64,000 nucleotides of DNA from Rhodospirillales bacterium (GTDB lineage: Bacteria > Pseudomonadota > Alphaproteobacteria > Rhodospirillales > Defluviicoccaceae), in contig JAEULH010000041.1 in NCBI GenBank assembly GCA_016793925.1, forward strand, positions 1 through 64,000, in the 5' to 3' direction. Each line of letters begins with the position of its first letter. Positions within the stretch are counted from its first letter, which is position 1. The notes beneath the pieces are model-generated. The model did no database searches. It was given only the letters and a program-made list of their open reading frames with translations, and was not told the origin of the DNA. Positions 17,080 through 24,424 of the stretch are shown here, in pieces. The position numbers were made by a program, and so were the translations under genes.

Positions 17080-18855
17080 ATGGACCTAACGACCCTCACC
17101 TGGATCTTCGTCGGCGGCACGTTCGCGATCTATTTCGGCATCGCCATTTACGCCAAAGCGAGCACCACCAGCGAATTCTACGCCGCCGGTCGCGGCATCC
17201 ACCCGGTCGCCAATGGCATGGCCACGGCAGCGGACTGGATGTCCGCCGCGTCCTTTATCTCGATGGCGGGCCTCATCGCGTTCATGGGCTACGACGCCTC
17301 GCTGTTTCTCATGGGCTGGACCGGCGGCTACGTCCTGCTCGCCCTGCTTCTCGCTCCGTACCTGCGGAAGTTCGGCAAATTCACCGTGCCCGAGTTCATC
17401 GGCGACCGCTTCTACTCGCAGGCCGCCCGCATCGTCGCGGTGGTCTGTCTGATCATCATGTCCGTGACCTACGTCATCGGTCAGATGAAGGGCGTCGGCG
17501 TCGCGTTTTCCCGCTTTCTCGAGGTCCCCTACGACATCGGTCTCTACATCGGGATGGCGATCGTGTTCGTCTACGCCGTGCTCGGCGGGATGAAGGGCAT
17601 CACCTACACGCAGATCGCCCAGTACATCGTTCTGATTTTCGCCTACACCATCCCGGCCATCTTCATTTCCATGGCCTTGACGGGCCATGTGCTCCCGCAG
17701 ATCGGCCTGTTCAGCGAGACGACGGCCTCGGGCACGCCGCTGCTGTCCAAGCTGAACACCACGATCTCCGACCTCGGGTTCCCGGACTACACGTCGCAGA
17801 AGACGACGACGCTCAACCTGATCCTCTACACCCTGTCGCTGATGATCGGCACCGCCGGGTTGCCGCACGTCATCATCCGCTTCTTCACCGTCCCGCGCGT
17901 GCGCGACGCCCGATCCTCGGCCGGATGGGCTTTGGTATTCATCGCCATCCTCTACACGACGGCGCCGGCGGTCGGCGCCATGGCCCGCCTCAATCTCGTC
18001 GACACCATCCAGACGGGGCCGGTGGGAACGGAGCAGTCGAACCTGGCCTACGATGCCCGTCCGCAGTGGTTCAAGGACTGGGAAAAGACCGGGCTGTTGA
18101 AGTGGGACGACAAGAACAACGACGGCCTCGTCCAGTACTACAACGACATGAGCGCGGATTTCCAGGCCAAGGCCGAGTCCATGGGCTGGAAGGGCAACGA
18201 AATGACGGTCGATCGCGACATCATGGTGCTGGCCAACCCGCAGATCGCGGGGCTGCCAAACTGGGTCATCGCGCTCGTCGCCGCCGGCGGCCTCGCCGCC
18301 GCGCTGTCGACGGCGGCCGGCCTTCTGCTCGCCATCTCCTCGTCGATATCGCACGACCTGCTGAAGGGCGTGTTCACGAGAGGCATCTCCGAACGCGGCG
18401 AACTGCTCGCCGCGCGCATCGCCATGACCGGCACGATCCTCGTCGCCGGCTATCTCGGCCTGCATCCCCCCGGCTTCGCCGCCGAGGTGGTCGCGTTGGC
18501 CTTCGGCCTTGCGGCGTCGTCGATCTTCCCTGCGATCATGCTCGGCATTTTCGACAAGCGCGCCAACGACAAGGGGGCGATCGCGGGGATGCTGGTCGGC
18601 ATCATCACGACCATCGTCTACATCTTCTGGTTCAAGGGCTGGTTCTTCATCCCGGGCACCAACATGGCGCCGAACCTGCCGGACAACTGGCTGTTCGGCA
18701 TCGCCCCGGAGGCTTTCGGAGCCATCGGCGCGATCCTCAACTTCGCCGTCGCCTATGCCGTTTCCCGGGCCACGCAGGCTCCGCCCGAGCATATCCAGCA
18801 CCTCGTCGAGGACATCCGCGTCCCGCGGGGCGCCGGGATTGCGACGAGCCACTAG
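17080..18855 (+). CDS. Sodium:solute symporter, VC_2705 family (SSS, acetate permease-like)
   Basis: 591 aa from the ATG at 17080 with GAGGGG upstream. Thirteen or so membrane segments; FYAAGRGIHPVANGMATAAD and GLPHVIIRFFTVP match SSS-family carboxylate transporters such as ActP, which import small acids with Na+. Compared with ActP it has an insertion between membrane segments (about residues 310-385) that holds DKNNDGLVQYYN at 344-355, an EF-hand-like DxNxDGxV calcium-binding loop. A hairpin follows the gene and the cNMP/CBS/DUF294 gene lies downstream, a pairing seen for related carboxylate symporters. Substrate not known; acetate or another short carboxylate is the best guess. Confidence 0.9.
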   Translation: MDLTTLTWIFVGGTFAIYFGIAIYAKASTTSEFYAAGRGIHPVANGMATAADWMSAASFISMAGLIAFMGYDASLFLMGWTGGYVLLALLLAPYLRKFGKFTVPEFIGDRFYSQAARIVAVVCLIIMSVTYVIGQMKGVGVAFSRFLEVPYDIGLYIGMAIVFVYAVLGGMKGITYTQIAQYIVLIFAYTIPAIFISMALTGHVLPQIGLFSETTASGTPLLSKLNTTISDLGFPDYTSQKTTTLNLILYTLSLMIGTAGLPHVIIRFFTVPRVRDARSSAGWALVFIAILYTTAPAVGAMARLNLVDTIQTGPVGTEQSNLAYDARPQWFKDWEKTGLLKWDDKNNDGLVQYYNDMSADFQAKAESMGWKGNEMTVDRDIMVLANPQIAGLPNWVIALVAAGGLAAALSTAAGLLLAISSSISHDLLKGVFTRGISERGELLAARIAMTGTILVAGYLGLHPPGFAAEVVALAFGLAASSIFPAIMLGIFDKRANDKGAIAGMLVGIITTIVYIFWFKGWFFIPGTNMAPNLPDNWLFGIAPEAFGAIGAILNFAVAYAVSRATQAPPEHIQHLVEDIRVPRGAGIATSH

Positions 18856-18861
18856 CGGCGC

Positions 18862-18894
18862 GGCGCTGGCGGATCCGTCTTATCCGTCAGCGCC
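18862..18894 (+). terminator. Strong hairpin after the symporter gene
   Basis: GGCGCTGGCGGAT / ATCCGTCAGCGCC form a 13-bp stem (one G-T pair) with a 7-nt loop, beginning 7 bp after the stop codon. No T-run follows. It may terminate or stabilise the symporter mRNA and separate it from the DUF294 gene. Confidence 0.5.
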
Positions 18895-19039
18895 GATCCC
18901 CGGCACCTACAACTCGGGCAACCGCCGGTCGCTCCGACGGGCATCGGCCGTTCCGCCGGCACCAAGCGGTCGGCGTCGGTGGACGGCGCTCCCGGAGCCC
19001 GGTTGCGATCGATGTTGCAGCACGGTAGCCTTCTCCCCT

Positions 19040-19076
19040 GGCTCGTCGATATCGTTGATGGCTCGTCGATATCGTT
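19040..19076 (+). repeat. Tandem 20-bp repeat upstream of the cNMP/CBS/DUF294 gene
   Basis: GGCTCGTCGATATCGTT occurs at 19040 and again at 19060, a 20-bp period (two helical turns). Each copy contains the palindrome CGATATCG. It lies about 57 bp before the start codon of the regulator gene and so could be a pair of operator half-sites on one face of the helix. Confidence 0.5.
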
Positions 19077-19132
19077 CATCTTCCGCTCGAGCCCGTCTCG
19101 GTTGACATGACAACGCTGACGCCTGGGCAGAC

Positions 19133-21037
19133 ATGACACCCGCGGACCCGCCCATCGGCATCGACGCCAAACCGCCACCGCCCGAACAGGGCGAGATCCG
19201 CGGCTTTCTTGCCGCCACCCCTCCGTTCGACCGGCTGCCCGCGGAGGTTCTTGACGCCGCCGCCTCGACCGTGACGATCGTCCGGATGGAGGCCGACAGC
19301 CTCGTCCTGAAGCCGCGCCAGGCGGTCAACAGCCTCTATCTGGTCCGCTCCGGTCGGATCCAGCTCTGCGGCCCCGCCGGCGCGGTGTGGGCGGAGCGTG
19401 TTCGCGGCCAGACCTTCGGGCTGCGCGCGCTGCTCAGCGACGGCTTCGCCATGTTCCACGCCATCGCCCTCGAGGACAGCACCCTTTACCTGCTTCCCGC
19501 ACCTGTGTTCGCCCGGCTGAAGCTGGAGCACCGGGAAATCGACCGGTTCTTCACGCCGGTCGGGGGCGCCGGCCGCAGCCTGAGCCACGCCGACGACCGA
19601 CCGAGCGCCGAGTATCAGAGCAACCTCATCGCCTTGCGCGTTCGCGACCTGATGAGCGCGGATCCTGTCACCATCGAGGCCGACCGTCCGGTTCGCGAAG
19701 CGGCACGGCTCATGCGCGAGTGCAGGATTTCCTGCCTGCCGGTTACCAAAGCGGGCGCCTTGGCCGGGATCATTACCAACGTCGACCTGCGTGACCGCGT
19801 CGTCGCCGAAGGCATCCCGGCGGACACGGCCGTCGAAGCGGTGATGAGCCGCGAGCCGCTGACCTTGCCGGCGGAGCGGTTGGCCTACGACGCCCTGCTG
19901 GCCATGCGCCAACGCATCGTCCGCCACCTGCCGGTGACCGACGGCGGTCGTCTCGTCGGCGTCATCACCAACACCGATACGCTCCGCCGCCAGATCAGCA
20001 ACCCCGGCTATCTGAGCGGCATCATTCTCCGCAGGCCCACGGTCGCCAGCCTGGCCGAGGTGGTGGCGCAGGTTCCGCAGCTCCTGGTGGTCCTCGTCGA
20101 GACCGGCGTTTCGGCGCACAGGATCGGCCTGATCGTCACCACGGTTGCCGATGTCACGACCTACCGGCTGCTTCAGCTTGCCGAGGACCGTCTTGGGCCG
20201 CCGCCTGTCCCCTACGTCTGGGTCGCCAACGGCTCGCAAGCGCGGCAGGAACAGGCAGGCATCAGCGACCAGGACAACTGCATCATTCTCGACGACCGCT
20301 TCCACCCGGGCGAGCACGGTCGCTACTTCGAGGATCTGGCCCGCTTCGTCTGTGACGGGCTGAACGCCTGCGGCTATGTCTACTGCCCGGGCGACATGAT
20401 GGCGCTGACGCCCCGATGGCGTCAGCCGCTCGCCCAGTGGAAGCGCTACTTCAACGCCTGGATCGACGAACCCGAGCCCGAAGCGCGCATGCTCGCCAGC
20501 GTGATGTTCGATCTTCGGCCGATCCGCGGCGAGACACGCCTGTTCGACGAGTTGCAGCGCGAGATCGGCGACAGGGCGCAGGCCAACAGCATGTTCGTCG
20601 CCCACATGGCCGGCAATGCCCTGACGCACATCCCGCCGCTCGGCGCGCTCCGGCAGTTCGTGCTCAGCCGCGGCGGCGATCATGCCCACATGCTCGACCT
20701 CAAACTGCAAGGCACAGTCCCGATCATCGACATCGCCCGCATCCACGCGCTGCGCGCCGGGATCCGCACGGCCAATACCCGCGACCGCCTGATCGAGGCA
20801 CACAAGATCAACGTCGTCAGCGAGGGCGGCATGCACGACCTGATCGACGCCTTCGAGTTCCTCTCGATCGTCCGGCTGAAACACCAGTCTCGGCAGATCA
20901 GGCTTGGCCAGCGGCCGGACAACTTCCTCTCGCCCAAGGAGCTGTCGCGGATCGAGCGCCAGCACCTTCGCGATGCGTTCATCATCGTCCGGACGATGCA
21001 GACCAACCTTGCCAGCGCCTATCAGGTTCGTCGCTGA
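19133..21037 (+). CDS. cNMP-binding / CBS / DUF294 nucleotidyltransferase signalling protein
   Basis: 634 aa cytoplasmic protein. Residues about 20-140 form a cyclic-nucleotide-binding-like domain (LYLVRSGRIQL). Two CBS motifs follow (VRDLMSADPVTIEADRP and VEAVMSREPLTLPAERL), each with the GxIT end (LAGIITNVDL, LVGVITNTDT). Next is a DUF294 GlnD-like nucleotidyltransferase domain with the GSxxRxEQ motif WVANGSQARQEQ and DQDN, then the DUF294 C-terminal helical domain. The set-up suggests control of a partner by adenylate/uridylate transfer in response to nucleotide levels. It follows the sodium symporter, suggesting that it regulates acid uptake. The start ATG has only a weak ribosome site. 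Confidence 0.85.
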   Translation: MTPADPPIGIDAKPPPPEQGEIRGFLAATPPFDRLPAEVLDAAASTVTIVRMEADSLVLKPRQAVNSLYLVRSGRIQLCGPAGAVWAERVRGQTFGLRALLSDGFAMFHAIALEDSTLYLLPAPVFARLKLEHREIDRFFTPVGGAGRSLSHADDRPSAEYQSNLIALRVRDLMSADPVTIEADRPVREAARLMRECRISCLPVTKAGALAGIITNVDLRDRVVAEGIPADTAVEAVMSREPLTLPAERLAYDALLAMRQRIVRHLPVTDGGRLVGVITNTDTLRRQISNPGYLSGIILRRPTVASLAEVVAQVPQLLVVLVETGVSAHRIGLIVTTVADVTTYRLLQLAEDRLGPPPVPYVWVANGSQARQEQAGISDQDNCIILDDRFHPGEHGRYFEDLARFVCDGLNACGYVYCPGDMMALTPRWRQPLAQWKRYFNAWIDEPEPEARMLASVMFDLRPIRGETRLFDELQREIGDRAQANSMFVAHMAGNALTHIPPLGALRQFVLSRGGDHAHMLDLKLQGTVPIIDIARIHALRAGIRTANTRDRLIEAHKINVVSEGGMHDLIDAFEFLSIVRLKHQSRQIRLGQRPDNFLSPKELSRIERQHLRDAFIIVRTMQTNLASAYQVRR

Positions 21038-21052
21038 GCGCGGACGGACGGC

Positions 21053-21619
21053 ATGCTGATCTCCCTGCTCGTCACCGTACTCCTCGCCCTTCTGGCCGGC
21101 GCGATGGTCTGGCTGATGTTCCGCGTCGTTCGCCGCCGCCCGCCCGCCTACCTGATTCCGGCCGCCATCGGTGCGACCATGCTCGCTTTCACAATCTGGA
21201 ACGAATACTCGTGGGCTCCGCAAACGGCGGCCGCCTTGCCCGCCGGTGTCGAGGTCATCGACCGGATCGCCGGGAGCACGCCCTGGCAGCCATGGACCTA
21301 CATCTTCCCCCGCACCGACCGCATGGTTGCCATCGATCGTCCGAGCACGCGCACCAACGACCGCCTGCCGGGCCGCCTCCTGGTCGAGCTGGTTCTGCTC
21401 GAGCGGCTGATGCCGGCCCGGCGGACGATGCTGATCATCGACTGCGACAGGGCCCGCCAGGCGAATGTGGCGGCCGATGCGGCCGACCTCGACGGTGCGG
21501 GCGTGGGAGCCGCGGGCTGGGCATCGATGCGGCGCGACGGAACCCTGTTTCGCGCGGTCTGTCGGCGGGAGACGACTCCACCTCCCTTACCATCTCCCTC
21601 TTCGCCTGGGCACCCTTGA
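21053..21619 (+). CDS. Small membrane protein of unknown function
   Basis: 188 aa, starting 15 bp after the DUF294 gene and so probably in its operon. Two membrane segments lie at the N-terminus (about residues 3-23 and 33-50) and a short soluble part follows. WNEYSWAPQTAAALPAGVEVIDRIAGS and WTYIFPRTDRMVAIDR (each shown in short pieces) are the most distinctive parts. The C-terminus is Pro/Ser-rich. I do not recognise a domain. Position suggests a role with the symporter or its regulator. Confidence 0.7.
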   Translation: MLISLLVTVLLALLAGAMVWLMFRVVRRRPPAYLIPAAIGATMLAFTIWNEYSWAPQTAAALPAGVEVIDRIAGSTPWQPWTYIFPRTDRMVAIDRPSTRTNDRLPGRLLVELVLLERLMPARRTMLIIDCDRARQANVAADAADLDGAGVGAAGWASMRRDGTLFRAVCRRETTPPPLPSPSSPGHP

Positions 21620-21743
21620 CTCTGTCCCCGGAACCGGCGCCGTCGCCGGGGCGGTGAACGAGGGGGTTGTCTGGCGGCGCATCCCGATGCAGTTTCGGCG
21701 CACGTCGCTAAGGCGGCCACGGCGCGGAGGGGCGGGGAAGACC

Positions 21744-22376
21744 ATGCGGGCAATCTCTATTCTTGCAACGATCGGCGTGCTGATCCTGGTGTCGTTGACG
21801 TTCGTTCCGGAGGCAAGCGCCTACCACGCCATGGTGACGATGGCGGCGCTCGCTTGCGCTGCCCTTGCCCTTGTCACGATCATCGCAACGCGGGGTCGGA
21901 CCGCGGCCGGCGGCGGCGCGGCGACCGCGGAACCGCGCCCGGCCGCGGAGGCGGCAAGACCGCTCGATGCGGCGCAGATGGCCAACCAGGCCGACGCGGA
22001 GGTCATCAGTTTCCTCGCGACCATGCAGCAGCGCGGTCGCCTCGTCGACTTCCTGATGGACGACATCACCGCCTACTCGGATGTTCAGGTCGGCGCCGCG
22101 GCGCGGGTCGTTCACGACGGCTGCCGGGCGGTGCTCAGGGAACATCTGACAATCCGCCCCCTGCGCGAAGAAAGCGAAGGTTCGACGGTCGAAGTGGGCG
22201 AAGGCTTTGCCGCCGACGAGGTTCGCTTCATCGGCGCGATCGGCGGGTCGCCGCCGTTCACGGGCACGCTCGTCCATCGCGGGTGGAAGGTTGAGAACAT
22301 CAACCTGCCCCGCCTGCTGCACCGCGAAGAAGATCGTCTGCCGACAATTGCTCCGGCGGAGGTCGAGCTTAAATAG
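21744..22376 (+). CDS. DUF2760 domain protein, first gene of an Hsp70 cluster
   Basis: 210 aa from the ATG at 21744 (GGGGAAG upstream); a longer upstream frame lacks a ribosome site. Two membrane segments at residues about 3-23 and 29-48, an Ala/Pro-rich linker, and a C-terminal domain: VISFLATMQQRGRLVDFLMDD, ITAYSDVQVGAAARVVHDGC and TLVHRGWKVENINLPRL, characteristic of DUF2760. DUF2760 genes are commonly next to DnaK-like genes, as here. It is probably a membrane-bound partner of the two Hsp70 proteins that follow; the function is not known. Confidence 0.85.
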   Translation: MRAISILATIGVLILVSLTFVPEASAYHAMVTMAALACAALALVTIIATRGRTAAGGGAATAEPRPAAEAARPLDAAQMANQADAEVISFLATMQQRGRLVDFLMDDITAYSDVQVGAAARVVHDGCRAVLREHLTIRPLREESEGSTVEVGEGFAADEVRFIGAIGGSPPFTGTLVHRGWKVENINLPRLLHREEDRLPTIAPAEVELK

Positions 22377-22490
22377 GCGAAGAGGCGGAGCGCGGCTGCC
22401 GCTTCCGAAAAACGCGCGCGCGCATTCGTCCCGTTCGCCCGCATTCGCCCATCTCTCCGCACCCGGCCAACCAGCAGGCATGGTACAGGC

Positions 22491-24341
22491 ATGAGCCCAC
22501 GTTTCAGTCTCGGCATCGATCTGGGGACCAGCAACAGCGCGATTGCGATCACCGATTTCGACAGCGACCAGATCGAGCTCGTCGAGGTGACCCAGATCGT
22601 CGGCGCCAACCAGGTCGGCGAAAAACCGGTCCTGCCCTCCGCTCTGTACATTCCCAATCCCGCCGAGTTTGCCGAGGGCGCGCTCGCCCTGCCCTGGCGC
22701 AACGGCGCCGACGACAGCGGCGACGGGGCGATCATCGGCCAGTTCGCCCGCGACCACGGCGCGCTGGTTCCCGATCGGCTTGTGACGTCGGCGAAATCGT
22801 GGTTGTCGAACCCGCACATCGATCCGCGTCAACCGGTCCTGCCATGGCGCTCCACCATCGCCGGAGGAAAACTGTCGGCGCTGGAGTGCTCGCGTCGTTA
22901 CCTCGCGCACATGCGCGACGGCCTGCTCCACGCCGAGCGCCTCAAGGGGCGCGAGTGGGCGATCAGCGACGGGCAAATCGTGCTTACGGTGCCGGCGTCG
23001 TTCGACGAGGTGGCGCGCACGCTCACGGCCGAGGCGGCCGAGGCGGCGGGGTTGGGCAAGGTCACGCTCCTTGAAGAGCCGCTGGCGGCGTTTTATGCCT
23101 GGACAGCCGGCGGCGGCAAGGAGTGGCGCAGCCAGGTCGGGCCGGGCGACATCGTGCTCGTCTGCGACGTCGGCGGCGGGACCGCCGACTTCAGCCTCAT
23201 CGCCGTCAACGAGCGCGACGGCGACCTCGACCTTGAGCGGATCAGCGTCGGCGAGCACATCCTGCTCGGCGGCGACAACATGGATCTGGCGCTGGCCTAC
23301 ACGCTCAAGGCGAAGCTCGAGGCGGCCGGCACGAACATCGACGCCTGGCAGCTCCTCGCCCTCGTCCAGGCCGCCGGCAAGGCGAAGGTGGCGCTGTTCG
23401 AGGACGAGACGCTGCCCGCAGCGCCGGTCGCCATCCCCTCGCGCGGCTCGAACCTGTTCGCCGGATCGGTCTCGACCGTGCTCGAACGCCCGGTGCTCGA
23501 CCAGGTCGTCATCGACGGTTTTTTCCCGCTGACGGCCGCCGAAGACCAGCCGAAAGAGGCGAAACGGGCCGGCCTGAGCGAGTTCGGCCTGCCGTATGCG
23601 GCGGACCCGGCCGTAAGCCGGCACCTCGCCCGGTTCCTCGCCCGCAGCCTGGCCAACGTTCGCGCCAGCGAAGGGCTCGCCGCTCTGGTCGGCGAGGCGG
23701 CGCAGCGGGGCGGGCTGCTGATGCCGACGGCCGTCCTCTTTAATGGCGGGGTCTTCAAGGCTGCGCCCCTGCGCCGTCGCGTGATCGAGCTCCTGACGGC
23801 GTGGAATGAAGACGGGGCGGTACGCGAGCTGGCCGGGTTCCAGCCGGACCTCGCCGTCGCCAAGGGCGCCTCGTTCTACGGTCGCAATCGCGTCACCGGC
23901 AAGGGCATCCGGATCCGCGCCGGCGCGGCGCGATCGTACTACATCGGGCTTGAGACCTCGATGCCGGCAATACCGGGCTTCAGCCCGCCGGTCAAAGCGC
24001 TGTGCGTCGTCCCTCAGGGCATGGAAGAGGGCAGCGAGGTGCTGATCGAGAACCAGGAATTCGGCCTCGTAACCGGGCATCCGGCCGAGTTCCGCTTTTT
24101 CTCCTCCGAGGTGCGCAGCGGCGATGAGCCCGGGCAAATCCTTCCCGACGCCGAGGCCGAGCTCGAAGAGACCAGCAGCCTCGAGGTCGAGTTGCCGGCG
24201 ATGGCCGATCTCCCCGCGGGACAGGCCGTCCCGGTCCGCATCAACGCCGTTGTCACCGAACTTGGGACGCTCGAGCTGTGGATGAAACACGCCAAGTCGG
24301 ATCGTCGGTGGAAGGTCGAGTTCCAGGTTCGAACCGAGTGA
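22491..24341 (+). CDS. Hsp70 family (DnaK-like) protein, short paralogue
   Basis: 616 aa. The actin-like ATPase domain is complete: phosphate 1 loop GIDLGTSNSAIAI, connect LEEPLAAFYAW, phosphate 2 loop VCDVGGGTADFSLIAV and adenosine motif VLFNGGVFKAAPLRRRV. The C-terminal part (about 500-616) has the beta-rich look of a reduced substrate-binding domain (EGSEVLIENQEFGLVTG), without the helical lid of DnaK. It is not housekeeping DnaK: about 20 aa shorter, no EEVD/EEVK tail and no dnaJ neighbour. It lies between the DUF2760 gene and a longer Hsp70 paralogue. Clients and co-chaperones are not known. Confidence 0.85.
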   Translation: MSPRFSLGIDLGTSNSAIAITDFDSDQIELVEVTQIVGANQVGEKPVLPSALYIPNPAEFAEGALALPWRNGADDSGDGAIIGQFARDHGALVPDRLVTSAKSWLSNPHIDPRQPVLPWRSTIAGGKLSALECSRRYLAHMRDGLLHAERLKGREWAISDGQIVLTVPASFDEVARTLTAEAAEAAGLGKVTLLEEPLAAFYAWTAGGGKEWRSQVGPGDIVLVCDVGGGTADFSLIAVNERDGDLDLERISVGEHILLGGDNMDLALAYTLKAKLEAAGTNIDAWQLLALVQAAGKAKVALFEDETLPAAPVAIPSRGSNLFAGSVSTVLERPVLDQVVIDGFFPLTAAEDQPKEAKRAGLSEFGLPYAADPAVSRHLARFLARSLANVRASEGLAALVGEAAQRGGLLMPTAVLFNGGVFKAAPLRRRVIELLTAWNEDGAVRELAGFQPDLAVAKGASFYGRNRVTGKGIRIRAGAARSYYIGLETSMPAIPGFSPPVKALCVVPQGMEEGSEVLIENQEFGLVTGHPAEFRFFSSEVRSGDEPGQILPDAEAELEETSSLEVELPAMADLPAGQAVPVRINAVVTELGTLELWMKHAKSDRRWKVEFQVRTE

Positions 24342-24424
24342 GGCCTGCTTCTGCATCGCGCTTGCTGCGGTCGAGTGCAATAACCTCGGTCGCCGGCCGA
24401 TGATCATGGGCGCGTGATGGGGCG

